Shown: positions 38,615-48,756 of the stretch, piece by piece
Layout of the letters: each line of letters opens with the position of its first letter
How positions within the stretch are numbered: the stretch's first letter is position 1
From: Metabacillus niabensis
Lineage (GTDB): Bacteria; Bacillota; Bacilli; Bacillales; Bacillaceae
DNA length: 64,000 nucleotides
Assembly: GCF_020524345.1 (NCBI RefSeq)
Contig: NZ_JAIVLH010000003.1
Location: forward strand, 1 to 64,000
Direction of reading: 5' to 3'
The notes under the pieces: model-generated
The model's database searches: none
Told to the model about the DNA's origin: nothing
Seen by the model: the letters and a program-made list of their open reading frames with translations, nothing else
Program-made: the position numbers and the translations under genes

Positions 38615-39712
38615 CTAAATCATCCCATTTGGATAAACTATTACTTTTAGACTCTCTTTTTTATTTAATCGAGCTCTCTCCATAGCTACTTTTGCTTCTT
38701 CTAATGAAAAACGATCTGTAATCAGACAATTAAAATCAGGAGTCTTTGCTAGTAAAAACTTAATACCTTGTGGGTATGTGTTTGAATAACGGAATATCCC
38801 GAAAATATCTAGTTCATTATCTGCGATTAATGGAACATTAAGTCCAATTTCATCTTGTGGAGGAAGCCCGACAATCGCCAACTTTCCACCACGTTTAACA
38901 GCTTGAAGTGCAGATTTTAAAGCTATTGGATTTCCTGCCGTTTCTAAAGCAACATCAACGCCTTTTCCATTTGTTATTTTTAGAATCTCCTCATTAGGGT
39001 TTTCTTCCAACACATTAATCACATGAGTTGCACCTAGTTTTTTTGCAGCGACTAGACGATTCGGCTCTAAATCAGTTACGATTATTGTAGATGCTCCAAA
39101 AGCTTTTACTGCAGCAATAGCTGTTAATCCAACTGGCCCCATCCCCATAATCGAAACCGTCGAGCCTGGTTTTAACATGGATCGTTTTGCTGCGTGAATT
39201 CCTACTGAAAAGGGCTCAACCAATGCAGCTTCCTCAAAGGAAAGATCATCAGGAATGGGAAATAAAAAATCCTCCCGGTGCTTGATATATTGTACAAAAG
39301 CTCCATCAACAGGTGGAGTTGCTAGAAATTGAACCTCTGGGCAAAGATTATATCGACCTTCTTTACAATACTCGCATTTACCACATGTGATTCCTGGTTC
39401 AATGGCAACACGGTCTCCTACTTTTAATTTTGTGACATTTTCACCAACCTCTGCTACGATACCTGCACATTCGTGACCAAGAATAATCGGTTTTTCAACA
39501 ACATAACGGCCAATTTTTCCATGTTCGTAGTAATGAATATCTGATCCGCAAATTCCCACGGCCATTACCTTTACTAAAACCTCGTCTTCTTGGACCTTTG
39601 GAACAGCAATTTCTTGAATTTCAATTTCATATGGCTGAGTCATTACCGCTGCTTTCATTACTTTCGGCACTACTACTTTTTCACTTACTCTCTCTTGATT
39701 TTGTACATTCAT
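38615..39712 (-). CDS. Sorbitol/xylitol dehydrogenase-type zinc dehydrogenase
   Basis: A 365-residue MDR polyol dehydrogenase oxidising a free polyol to a ketose with NAD. Catalytic zinc site in CGSDIHYYEHGKIG and LGHECAG, structural zinc in CGKCEYCKEGRYNLC, substrate/coenzyme segment DGAFVQY and the dinucleotide motif GMGPVG. The HYYEHG and TPPVDGAF strings are typical of sorbitol and xylitol dehydrogenases. Start ATG 39712 after AGGAGG. It follows the importer genes by about 20 bases, so the ABC importer probably supplies its substrate. Confidence 0.9.
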   Translation of the reverse strand: MNVQNQERVSEKVVVPKVMKAAVMTQPYEIEIQEIAVPKVQEDEVLVKVMAVGICGSDIHYYEHGKIGRYVVEKPIILGHECAGIVAEVGENVTKLKVGDRVAIEPGITCGKCEYCKEGRYNLCPEVQFLATPPVDGAFVQYIKHREDFLFPIPDDLSFEEAALVEPFSVGIHAAKRSMLKPGSTVSIMGMGPVGLTAIAAVKAFGASTIIVTDLEPNRLVAAKKLGATHVINVLEENPNEEILKITNGKGVDVALETAGNPIALKSALQAVKRGGKLAIVGLPPQDEIGLNVPLIADNELDIFGIFRYSNTYPQGIKFLLAKTPDFNCLITDRFSLEEAKVAMERARLNKKESLKVIVYPNGMI

Positions 39713-39732
39713 TTGTATATCCTCCTAATCTT

Positions 39733-40572
39733 CTATTTAACAGCTCCCATTGATAATCCTTGAACAAGATATTTTCTTACGGCTAAACCAGCAATAACCA
39801 TCGGTGTAATAATCACCGTTCCAGTAGCCATTGCCTGACCCCACGCTATTCCATTTTGAGTGATTAATAATGAAGCTGCTACTGGAACTGTTTGTGTGTC
39901 ATGACCTGAAAAAACGGAAGCAAACATAAAATCATTCCAAGAAAACATTAAACATAAGATACCTGTCGCAACTAATCCAGGTGCAGCAGGCGGAAGAGCA
40001 ATTCTCCAAAATGCTTGGAAACGACTGCAACCATCAATCATGGCAGCCTCTTCTAACGCAACAGGAACTTCCTTAAAAAACACCATCATCATCCATAAAG
40101 CAAATGGTAAATTAAAAGTGGTATAAGCAAAAAGCAGACCCGGCATCGTCCCAATTAAACCCAGTTTTGAAAACATTAAATAAAGTGGCAAAATAACGGC
40201 CGGAATTGGTGCCATACGTGTACTAATAATCCAAAATGACAACCCTTTTTCATTTTTAAAGTTTCCTCTGGCTAATGCGAATCCTCCCAATGTTCCTAAT
40301 ACTAATGAAATTACGGTAGAGAGTACGGCCGCAATGACACTATTACTTAAGAAGTCAAAGAAATGACCATTCTCTGAAAACATAAATTTAAATGTTTCAA
40401 AATTAGGTTTGAAAAAGAATTTAGGTGGCATAGAAAACATACCAGCTTCTGTTTTAACTGAAGACAAGACCATCCATACAATCGGAAGGAGCGCCCAAAT
40501 TAACGCGATTGTAATGATTGAGTACAAAATTGTATTCTTTATTGTTTTTTTCATTTTAAAAGATACGACCAC
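39733..40572 (-). CDS. Polyol ABC transporter permease (MtlG/SmoG type)
   Basis: Second permease of a CUT1 importer, about 280 residues and six membrane helices, with EAA loop EEAAMIDGCSRFQAFWRI and ALPPAAPGL. Start is ambiguous: GTG 40572 is nine bases after GGAG and one base after the upstream stop codon, while the ATG at 40581 abuts the ribosome site; I prefer the GTG. It resembles the sorbitol/mannitol importer permeases. Its ATPase partner is not encoded in the window. Confidence 0.88.
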   Translation of the reverse strand: MVVSFKMKKTIKNTILYSIITIALIWALLPIVWMVLSSVKTEAGMFSMPPKFFFKPNFETFKFMFSENGHFFDFLSNSVIAAVLSTVISLVLGTLGGFALARGNFKNEKGLSFWIISTRMAPIPAVILPLYLMFSKLGLIGTMPGLLFAYTTFNLPFALWMMMVFFKEVPVALEEAAMIDGCSRFQAFWRIALPPAAPGLVATGILCLMFSWNDFMFASVFSGHDTQTVPVAASLLITQNGIAWGQAMATGTVIITPMVIAGLAVRKYLVQGLSMGAVK

Positions 40573-40573
40573 G

Positions 40574-41536
40574 TTACTCATCTCCTTTCACCATAAAATT
40601 GACGAATTGTTTGCCCAAGAATATGGTAGTAAACAACATGGTCAACCCTAATGCTGCGGCTGCACCAAAATCTTGAAATTTAAAAGCTACTTCCATTAAA
40701 TAAAAACCAATAACTTTTGTAGAATCCGCCGGACCACCTTCAGTTGTTATTTTTATCGTATCAACAAAGCGAAGGATATCCATTGATCTAATCAGCAACG
40801 CAACTAAAATTGTTCTTGAAACAAGTGGAAATACAACCTTCATTAATTGCTGCATATAATTTGCTCCATCAACTTGTGAGGCTTCCAGAGGTTCTTTTGG
40901 CAAAGATTGGAGGCCCGCTAATACGATCATGGTTATTAAAGGCGTCCATTCCCAAACATCCATGAGTATGACAGCCAATAGTGCTGTCTTTACATCCCCT
41001 AATATTTGCACATCAATCCCTACTAGTCCTAATAACCAATCATAAAGCCCATATGTTGAATTTAATAAAAACCTTCCTAATAAACCTGCAACAACAGGGG
41101 CAACAAATATTGGAATCATCCATAACGTAACAACAATATTTCTCCCTTTCGGAAGTTCATAGATTACTAATGCAATACCAACTCCTATAACAAGTTCTAA
41201 TAATAGTCCTGCAACTGCATAAATAGCAGTTCGTCCCCAAGATGACCAAAAAGTTTCATTTATTAATACCTTCTCCCAATTCTCTATACCATTAAATGTA
41301 GGCTGATCTACTGAAAGCATGAAATCCATAAAACTAGCATAAATGAGATAAACGAATGGAAATATACTAATAATGGCTAAAATAATAATCGAAGGCAGTA
41401 TCATCCAATGTTCGGTTTTATATTTTTTTAAGTTAAATAGATTTGAAATAGAACTCAACTTACCTTTTTTTGATACGAGCTGTGTATTCTCTGCAATTTT
41501 TGTGTAATTAGTTTTTGCATTCACTAGCGTTGTCAC
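40574..41536 (-). CDS. Polyol ABC transporter permease (MtlF/SmoF type)
   Basis: First permease, about 320 residues, with a cytoplasmic basic N-terminal tail, six membrane helices and an EAA loop EPLEASQVDGANYMQQLMKV followed by FPLVSRT. A GTG at 41536 lies directly after AAAGGAA, and another GTG at 41524 is possible; the exact start is uncertain. It sits between the binding-protein gene and the second permease gene. Confidence 0.88.
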   Translation of the reverse strand: MTTLVNAKTNYTKIAENTQLVSKKGKLSSISNLFNLKKYKTEHWMILPSIIILAIISIFPFVYLIYASFMDFMLSVDQPTFNGIENWEKVLINETFWSSWGRTAIYAVAGLLLELVIGVGIALVIYELPKGRNIVVTLWMIPIFVAPVVAGLLGRFLLNSTYGLYDWLLGLVGIDVQILGDVKTALLAVILMDVWEWTPLITMIVLAGLQSLPKEPLEASQVDGANYMQQLMKVVFPLVSRTILVALLIRSMDILRFVDTIKITTEGGPADSTKVIGFYLMEVAFKFQDFGAAAALGLTMLFTTIFLGKQFVNFMVKGDE

Positions 41537-41588
41537 TTCCTTTCCTTTAAGAAAAGATAGGAGAAAATCTTTCTCCTATCTCAAATCA

Positions 41589-43148
41589 TTAGTTACCAGT
41601 TGCTTGATCACTTTGTTTTGCAATTTCTTTCACGGCTTCTTCTGGACTTTGTTGTCCAGCTAACATCTTAGACAATTCTGTAAAAATAAATGTGTCTATT
41701 TGTGGCCATTGAGGAATTTTAGGTCTCATGTAGGCATTTTCTTCTTTCCATGCTTCTAAAGTTACTTTCATTGGTAATAAATTAGGCATCTGCTTTGATT
41801 CTTCAGTACCAGGCTCCATACCCTTATTCACTTCTTCAATTTCATAAACCGAGTGACGAGTAGGAGTTGATCCACCAACATCGGATTTCAAGATCATGTA
41901 CTGTGCTTGTGGGGAAGTAGCCCATACTAGGAATAACCATGCTGCTTTCTGTTCTTCTGCACTTGCATATTTATTAATGCCAATTCCTGTTCCACCGTAT
42001 GCATTTGCATTACGTACCTCACCTTTCGGCAGCAAGGACCAAGCAACATTTCCGACAACCTTCGAAGAGTCTGGATTTTCAAACGTAGATGAAAATTCAT
42101 GCCACTCCGGCGCCATTGCAACATCCCCAGCTGCAAAAGCTTCTCCTAAGCCTGACCAATCCCATGACGTACTGCCAGGTGCGGCTACTTCAAGTATTTT
42201 CTTATAAAGTTCAGCACTTTTAATTGCAACCTCTGAGTTCATTGCTGATTTACCTGGGTTTGATTTTCCGATAGCCCCAAGCTCAATATCCTTAAAATAA
42301 TCTCCACCATTTGCTGCAAGAAGATTACTAAAGTCATTCATTAATGAGTCATGTTGTTTTGCTTGCTGACCCGATCCATATTTAACTTCTGTGATTACCC
42401 CAGCCTTTGCCTTTTCTGTAATCCATTTTGCGATTTCATAGTATTGTTCCCAAGTTAAGTCAGGTCCAGGTGTCCAATCAAAACCTTTATCAGCCATAAA
42501 ATCATCTTTATATTTTTCAAAAACATCTTTACGATATGCTAATACCATTGTTGGATTATCATATGGTAACGCGTAAAGTGCATCCGTATTTCCCATATAT
42601 CCATTTACTTCAAGCTGGCTTTTAATAAAATCCTCTAAGCCGCCAGGAACAGATGGCATTGTCTTTTCTTCCATAAATGCATTTAAGTCTATAAAATGTT
42701 GTGAATGCTTCGCTAAAATCTGATATGGATCCGCATAGATAACGTGGTATTTTGCGGATTTTGCATTAAAATCAAGACTAGTTTTTTCAACGACTGTTCC
42801 TAAATCGCTTTGCTCTATATTTACTTTAATTCCAGTTACATCTTCAAATAAATGAATATTTGCTGCTAAAGCTGAAGATGGCGGAGTATTTTCTGTGATA
42901 ACATTTAATTCAACTCCTTCAAACTGTTTCCAGTCAAAGCCTTCTGGAGCAGTAATTTCAGGCAATCCCTCAACCCATCCCTCAAACGGTGCGGCTACTT
43001 GTACTTCAGTATTAATTTTGTCAGCGTTTTCTGCCTTTGTGTCAGATGGCTTTTGATTACTAGTGGACGATAATGATGAACAAGCTGTTAAAATTAATGA
43101 CACGATGGCGAAAAAAATAATCATCTTAAATAAAATCCTCTTTCTCAT
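41589..43148 (-). CDS. Polyol ABC transporter substrate-binding lipoprotein
   Basis: A 519-residue solute-binding protein, larger than most CUT1 binding proteins and similar in type to SmoE/MtlE sugar-alcohol binding proteins. Signal sequence MRKRILFKM with lipobox LTAC and lipidated Cys23, then a polar linker. Binding-protein features include YADPYQILAKH, ALPYDNPTMVLAYRKD, PGSTSWDWSG and GGTGIGINKYA. Start ATG 43148 after AAAGGGGG. First gene of the polyol cluster, with a -10 box and cre site just upstream. Confidence 0.9.
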   Translation of the reverse strand: MRKRILFKMIIFFAIVSLILTACSSLSSTSNQKPSDTKAENADKINTEVQVAAPFEGWVEGLPEITAPEGFDWKQFEGVELNVITENTPPSSALAANIHLFEDVTGIKVNIEQSDLGTVVEKTSLDFNAKSAKYHVIYADPYQILAKHSQHFIDLNAFMEEKTMPSVPGGLEDFIKSQLEVNGYMGNTDALYALPYDNPTMVLAYRKDVFEKYKDDFMADKGFDWTPGPDLTWEQYYEIAKWITEKAKAGVITEVKYGSGQQAKQHDSLMNDFSNLLAANGGDYFKDIELGAIGKSNPGKSAMNSEVAIKSAELYKKILEVAAPGSTSWDWSGLGEAFAAGDVAMAPEWHEFSSTFENPDSSKVVGNVAWSLLPKGEVRNANAYGGTGIGINKYASAEEQKAAWLFLVWATSPQAQYMILKSDVGGSTPTRHSVYEIEEVNKGMEPGTEESKQMPNLLPMKVTLEAWKEENAYMRPKIPQWPQIDTFIFTELSKMLAGQQSPEEAVKEIAKQSDQATGN

Positions 43149-43185
43149 TACTTATCCCCCTTTATTTTTTATATCCTATGTATTT

Positions 43186-43227
43186 TGGATACGCTTTCAT
43201 TATATGATGTTGATTTCTGCCATTAAA
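43186..43227 (-). promoter_or_regulatory. Promoter and cre box of the polyol ABC operon
   Basis: On the minus strand TATAAT (43204-43199) is preceded by a weak TTTAAT -35 box 17 bases upstream. It is overlapped at its end by ATGAAAGCGTATCCA (43200-43186), which fits the cre consensus at every fixed position and lies about 38 bases before the start codon. Confidence 0.6.
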
Positions 43228-43317
43228 GACAAAGATGTCTTAATTTTGTCACAATTCATACATGACATTATTTCTAAATATCTTTATCCCTCTTTGTATT
43301 ATTAAATGCCCATATTA

Positions 43318-43341
43318 GAAAAACTTGGCTTGTCGCCAAGT
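43318..43341 (-). terminator. Terminator-like hairpin with no known upstream gene
   Basis: ACTTGGC pairs with GCCAAGT over a 5-base loop and is followed on the minus strand by TTTTTC. Confidence 0.5.
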
Positions 43342-43687
43342 CCTAATGGAGAAAGCTTTAGTTTTTCGAATACTATCATCTATAAATTGATATAATTTCT
43401 GATAGTATAAATTAAGAAGTTAAAGTGTAGTATCACTTCCAAATATATACTACTATATTATGAGTTTGCATTTTTATCCAAACCAACTCATGAATAATCT
43501 CTTTATTTAAATAATCGAACGAACTATGACCATAAAATTAAAATTAACAATGTTCAATTAATATGTACTCTTTTTTTCATACGTCAATTTCCTTGACTGC
43601 ACTTGCAGATCCTGTGCGATCTAAGGTTAGGCTCTGGAGCTGGCCACTAAAATTAAGTATAAAATTTTATCCTTCCTTACCTTTAAA

Positions 43688-43732
43688 TAAAAGCTGACTC
43701 AAAAGATGTTATTAACAACCATTTGAGTCAGC
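43688..43732 (-). terminator. Terminator-like hairpin after a 16-codon ORF
   Basis: GCTGACTCAAA pairs with TTTGAGTCAGC over an 18-base loop, followed on the minus strand by TTTTATTT. Confidence 0.6.
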
Positions 43733-43752
43733 CTCTACATAATTTGATATCA

Positions 43753-43803
43753 TTATCTAGTTACCGCAATTGAGTGATGTTCTTTTGAGACCTCTGACAA
43801 CAT
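43753..43803 (-). CDS. 16-codon leader-like ORF
   Basis: ATG 43803 is preceded by AAGGGTG with four bases between, and the frame encodes MLSEVSKEHHSIAVTR before TAA. A terminator-like hairpin follows about 20 bases later and no gene lies between. It could be a leader peptide, a remnant of a transferred gene, or chance; the ribosome site plus terminator make it worth recording. Function unknown. Confidence 0.25.
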   Translation of the reverse strand: MLSEVSKEHHSIAVTR

Positions 43804-44035
43804 AAATCACCCTTTCACTTTACTTAATTAAGATTAACAGTAAAAATGCACATTTTCTTGGAAAATAATTATTAATTCCTTGTCAATATTTCAAAATTAT
43901 ATACGGTTGCATAGTCACTAATAAAAGTCCATCTTAATTTAATCTAATGAAATGGAGAACGCGAAATTCCAAAAAGATAGTGTTCACATAGTATTTACCT
44001 CTTACATTGGCGCTGCTATTAGATGGAAAATATCT

Positions 44036-44064
44036 TTGACTTCTTATAAAAAAATTGAGATAGT
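44036..44064 (+). promoter_or_regulatory. Probable SigA promoter of map
   Basis: TTGACT (44036) and GATAGT (44059) are 17 bases apart, 75 bases before the start codon. Confidence 0.45.
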
Positions 44065-44135
44065 AATCAATGGATTTTCATTGTTAAATAGGATAATCTA
44101 ATAAACATAACCTTATAGGAAATGGATGGAAATAA

Positions 44136-44882
<747 letters not shown>

Positions 44883-44904
44883 TAACTGTTTAGGATTAAG
44901 CACG

Positions 44905-44938
44905 AAAACCACCCTTATCAATTTAAAGGTGGTTTTTT
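44905..44938 (+). terminator. Terminator between map and the convergent BCCT gene
   Basis: AACCACC pairs with GGTGGTT and is followed by TTTT. The minus-strand reading has a shorter T run, so it may serve both genes. Confidence 0.8.
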
Positions 44939-44945
44939 CATGCCC

Positions 44946-46484
44946 TTAACTTATTATCGGACTTTTTGGTTGTTGTTTTTTCTTCATTTCTTTTACTTTT
45001 TTCTTTTTTTCAATTTCGTTATTGACTGCTTTATAAAACGAGGCACCCATTAGTATCATGACGAAGGAAAATGGAAGGGCAGCAATGATCAGCATATTCT
45101 GCAGCCCCTGTGTACCACCAAAATAAACAATAATAGCGGCCATCGCAGACATGGCAAGACCCCATGTAATTTTAACGGGATTTGCAGGATTTATAGATCC
45201 CCATGTACTCAACATCCCTAGAACAAATGTGGCTGAATCGGCCGAAGTGATAAAAAAGATAGCAATAACAACAATCGTTAACAATGCCATAAAATCTCCA
45301 AGCGGATAATGTTGGAGAACTCCAAATGTAGTGGTTTCAAGTGAATAGTTGGAAATAGCATCAATTCCATTTTGCTCAATATTCAAGGCGGAAACACCAA
45401 ATACTGCAAAAAAGATAAAGCAAACGATAGCAGGGACAATTAGGACACCAAGTAAGAATTCCTTGACAGTCCGTCCCTTTGATACTCGAGCGATAAAGAT
45501 ACCAACAAATGGTGCCCAAGAAACCCACCATGCCCAATAAAAAATGGTCCAGTTATCTATCCAAGTACGACCTTCTTCATTTAATGGAGACAGACGGAAA
45601 CTCATATCAAAGAAATTCGTAATATAACCACCGAGTGTTGTTGTAAACATATTCAAAATATAGAGTGTGGGTCCAACAATGAAAAGGATTAATAGAAGGG
45701 CAAATCCAAGACCCATATTAATATTACTTAAATACTTTATCCCTTTTCCAATTCCGGACCATGCTGATAAGGTAAATAGTATGGTTGAAATGGCGAGAAT
45801 TAATAACTGCATCCCATAATTGTTTGGCGTATTAAAAAGGTAAGACAATCCACCATTAATTTGCGCTGAACCAAATCCAAGAGTGGAAGCGACACCTACA
45901 ACTGTAGCAAAGATCGCCAGAGTATCAATTAACTTACCCGGCATGGCTCGCATACTTTTTTCGCCAAATATAGGTATTAGTGTTGCACTTATTAATCCAG
46001 GATATCCTTTGCGGAACTTGAAATAAGCTAAAACCAGAGCGACAACGCCATATACTGCCCATGCGTGAACTCCCCAATGAAAAAAGGAATATTGGAGCGA
46101 TTGTTTTATCGCCTCGTCGGATCCCGGTTCAAATCCCGGCGTACTTTTATACGCATGGGAGATAGGTTCTGCGGTTGTCCAAAATACCAATCCCATTCCC
46201 ATACCTGCACTAAATAACATCGCAAACCAGGTAGGTGTACTAAAATCAGGTTTATCATCTTCTTTACCCAATTTGATTTTTCCAAACCTAGAAAACATTA
46301 AATAGATACAGAATGCGAGCAATAGCATGATAAGTAATAAATAGTACCATCCAAATGCTTCTGATATGTATGACGTTAGATTTGCCGTCAACGTCTGTAA
46401 ATGTTCTGGAGCAACTGCTCCCCAAACAACCAGTACTACACAAATAGCAAGTGAGTACCAAAAAACTGAACTAACTTTGTTCAC
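44946..46484 (-). CDS. opuD: BCCT-family glycine betaine transporter
   Basis: Sodium-coupled osmoprotectant importer of the betaine/choline/carnitine family, 512 residues and 12 helices. Family strings include LFSAGMGMGLVFWTTAEP, FFHWGVHAWAVYG and IFYWAWWVSWAPFVGIFIARVSKGR; the tryptophan-rich WWVSWAPF helix forms the betaine-binding cage. The C-terminal tail is basic (EKKKKVKEMKKKQQ), as expected for an osmosensing tail. It starts at GTG 46484, seven bases after GGGGTG. Next to an MscS-like channel gene it fits an osmotic-response region. Betaine as substrate is family inference. Confidence 0.9.
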   Translation of the reverse strand: MNKVSSVFWYSLAICVVLVVWGAVAPEHLQTLTANLTSYISEAFGWYYLLLIMLLLAFCIYLMFSRFGKIKLGKEDDKPDFSTPTWFAMLFSAGMGMGLVFWTTAEPISHAYKSTPGFEPGSDEAIKQSLQYSFFHWGVHAWAVYGVVALVLAYFKFRKGYPGLISATLIPIFGEKSMRAMPGKLIDTLAIFATVVGVASTLGFGSAQINGGLSYLFNTPNNYGMQLLILAISTILFTLSAWSGIGKGIKYLSNINMGLGFALLLILFIVGPTLYILNMFTTTLGGYITNFFDMSFRLSPLNEEGRTWIDNWTIFYWAWWVSWAPFVGIFIARVSKGRTVKEFLLGVLIVPAIVCFIFFAVFGVSALNIEQNGIDAISNYSLETTTFGVLQHYPLGDFMALLTIVVIAIFFITSADSATFVLGMLSTWGSINPANPVKITWGLAMSAMAAIIVYFGGTQGLQNMLIIAALPFSFVMILMGASFYKAVNNEIEKKKKVKEMKKKQQPKSPIIS

Positions 46485-46823
46485 AAATTTTCACCCCAAA
46501 TGAAAGATTCATTTATTTATTATGTCGTAGCTTCTTTTATATCGCAAATATTTGATGTTAAGAATTTTTATTAATTTCCATCTCATTGTATGTTCAATCA
46601 TTTTCAGGGGTGGAATTTTGACTTTTATTGGTTCGCAAGCCTACTATCACGCATAATTTTTGCATATTAATAAAATTGCAATAAAATTCTAATCATCATT
46701 CACAAGAACACACTGTGTGCTCCCCTGAATTTTCCCTTCCTTCTTTTCTAATTTTAATATGTAACATAATAAAGGAATAACAGACCTTACATGCAGTCTG
46801 TCATTCCTTTATTTTTTAGAATA
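46485..46823. other. Gap between the BCCT and MscS-like genes
   Basis: About 340 bases with the BCCT promoter region, an ATGTAACAT-type repeat at 46758-46769 and the hairpin at 46768. No gene is seen. Confidence 0.5.
46768..46813 (-). terminator. Terminator after the MscS-like gene
   Basis: An 18-base near-perfect stem (AATAAAGGAATAACAGAC with its partner at 46796-46813) just after the stop codon of the minus-strand gene. T-rich flanks exist on both sides. Confidence 0.65.
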
Positions 46824-48485
46824 TTACATATCTTGTTTCGGATTGTTATTATTGTTCATATTTCTGTTTTGAAACAAATTGGTATGACTTGTAGGTATGT
46901 TCGTTTGCTCTGGTTGTCTCTTCCATTCTTTCGGATCTGGACTTTGAATTGTAGTTTGCTCCATTTTATTACCTACTTTATTTAGAGTACGACTGGCCGC
47001 TTCTCTCCCACCTAATCCAAAAGCCAATCCAAATGCAAGAGTGAATCCGCCCAGGATTAAGATGAATGCAGCATTTACAATCGTACTTGCAACTCCTAGT
47101 TGATTAAGTGCCATAAAGAAAGCTAGTGTAATAATAGTATATTTGGCAATATTACCAAGCATCTTACCTTCTGTTTCTTGTCTCACCATGCTTTTCACAA
47201 TACGTTTAACAAGATCTCCCGCATAAAATCCAATTCCAAGAATAAGAACAGCCGTTAACACCATCGGAATATATGCCAATACAACCGTTAAGATAGAAAC
47301 CAAGCTTTCAAGATTAACAAGCTGCAATGCTTCTATTGTAAATAGCAGAACAACGACAATCTGTGCTGCCAATCCTACTAGCTCAGAGAGGGTTAAAGTT
47401 TGTGTGCTCTTTCTCAGTGACCCTAGTCCCATTTTAGAAAGAATGCTGTTAAATCCAACTCGCTCCAACAAAGAAGTGATAGCTGTCTTGACCCATTTAC
47501 CGACCCATAAACCTGCTGCCACAAGGAGAATGGCAATAATAATGTTTGGAATCATGTCCATGATTTGACCAAGCATTCCAACAGCCGGTTCGGAAATACC
47601 ATCAATATCCAATGTTTCAAGTGCCGAAATGACAACCGGGATTAAAATAAACACATATACAATTGTTCCTATTAACTGAGAAATCGAATGGTTATCAAGT
47701 GCCTTTTCAGCACCTAATTTAGCTGCAAGACGATCTGTTCCAATACTGCTTAGAAACTTCACAAGAATTTCTTTTACAACCTTTGCTACTAACCATCCAA
47801 TAAACAGAATGACCGCAGCACCAATAAGTTTAGGAATAAAAGCAAAGAATCCATTTAACATGCCTTCAAGAGGTTCTGAAATGGCTTCAATTCCGAGAGC
47901 TGCTAGAACCGCAGGTAAGAATAGCAGCAGTGTTAAATAAAAGACTGCTTTAGAAGCAGAGAGTACCGCATTATTTGCTTGATTTCTGTCACCTGTTAGC
48001 TTCCATCTTGATAAAAATCCTTGAATATGTTGACTATTTCCTGCCTTTTTAACTAAAATTGACAATCCTGATGCAATCAACCAGGCAACAACGGCAATAA
48101 GAGCTGCTTTTAATAGACTTGGTATTGCCGCTGCGATAACACCCAATGCTTGTGAAATTGGCTGTGCAACATATGGCAAACTCAGCATATTTAAAAATAC
48201 AACAAATGCTATAGCCATAATAATCCAAAATACAACCTTACTAATAATACTTTCAGAAGAATAGTTGAAAGGCTTTGATGCATCCCGGTTTCTATTAGAA
48301 TCCGGTCTCATCCATCGCGCCATTTTGTTATCAAAATCTGTACGATGTAAGGCAGCCTTTACCGCCTTTGCAATTATAGTTGCAACAATCCACCCTATCA
48401 AAAGGACGAGTAGGGCAAGTACTAAATCTGGTAATCTCCCTAAATAAGCCATCCAAGAATCTGTCACTCCGTTGTAATCTATCAT
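46824..48485 (-). CDS. Mechanosensitive-channel-family membrane protein with repeated TM helices
   Basis: A 553-residue membrane protein built from about five repeats of a conserved pair of helices (IGWIVATIIAKAVKAAL, GWLVAKVVKEILVKFL, LWVGKWVKTAITSLL, GFYAGDLVKRIVKSM), the conserved-TM-helix repeat seen in some MscS-related proteins. It lacks a long cytoplasmic MscS beta-domain and ends in a polar, Asn-rich tail. Likely gating in response to membrane tension or turgor; direct channel function is not proven for this type. Start ATG 48485 after AAAGGAGG, with a SigB-type promoter upstream. Confidence 0.85.
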   Translation of the reverse strand: MIDYNGVTDSWMAYLGRLPDLVLALLVLLIGWIVATIIAKAVKAALHRTDFDNKMARWMRPDSNRNRDASKPFNYSSESIISKVVFWIIMAIAFVVFLNMLSLPYVAQPISQALGVIAAAIPSLLKAALIAVVAWLIASGLSILVKKAGNSQHIQGFLSRWKLTGDRNQANNAVLSASKAVFYLTLLLFLPAVLAALGIEAISEPLEGMLNGFFAFIPKLIGAAVILFIGWLVAKVVKEILVKFLSSIGTDRLAAKLGAEKALDNHSISQLIGTIVYVFILIPVVISALETLDIDGISEPAVGMLGQIMDMIPNIIIAILLVAAGLWVGKWVKTAITSLLERVGFNSILSKMGLGSLRKSTQTLTLSELVGLAAQIVVVLLFTIEALQLVNLESLVSILTVVLAYIPMVLTAVLILGIGFYAGDLVKRIVKSMVRQETEGKMLGNIAKYTIITLAFFMALNQLGVASTIVNAAFILILGGFTLAFGLAFGLGGREAASRTLNKVGNKMEQTTIQSPDPKEWKRQPEQTNIPTSHTNLFQNRNMNNNNNPKQDM

Positions 48486-48539
48486 GTTCTGCCTCCTTTA
48501 AAAAATACAATTATGTGATGTGATTGATTCATAGGTTAC

Positions 48540-48565
48540 ATTCCCAATGAATCATGTGGTTAAAC
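48540..48565 (-). promoter_or_regulatory. SigB-type promoter of the MscS-like gene
   Basis: On the minus strand GTTTAA (48565-48560), 14 bases, then GGGAAT (48545-48540), matching the general-stress consensus GTTTAA-N12-15-GGGWAT. Confidence 0.6.
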
Positions 48566-48689
48566 AGAAAAAAACTTATAAAATTATCTAAAATTAAAGT
48601 TTCAAAAAAATCTATTAGGGTTCAGCCAGTTAATCAATCTATTTAGTAGATAAGTGATGCTCACAGCTTTTACTAGACATAAACATTGT

Positions 48690-48714
48690 GTTTACAAAAG
48701 ATTAAGAAGGGTAT
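48690..48714 (+). promoter_or_regulatory. SigB-type promoter of the CBS-domain gene
   Basis: GTTTAC, 13 bases, GGGTAT, 43 bases before the start codon. Confidence 0.7.
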
Positions 48715-48756
48715 GCAAATAAACGAAGGATCATAAATCATGAAGGAGGAATAGAC

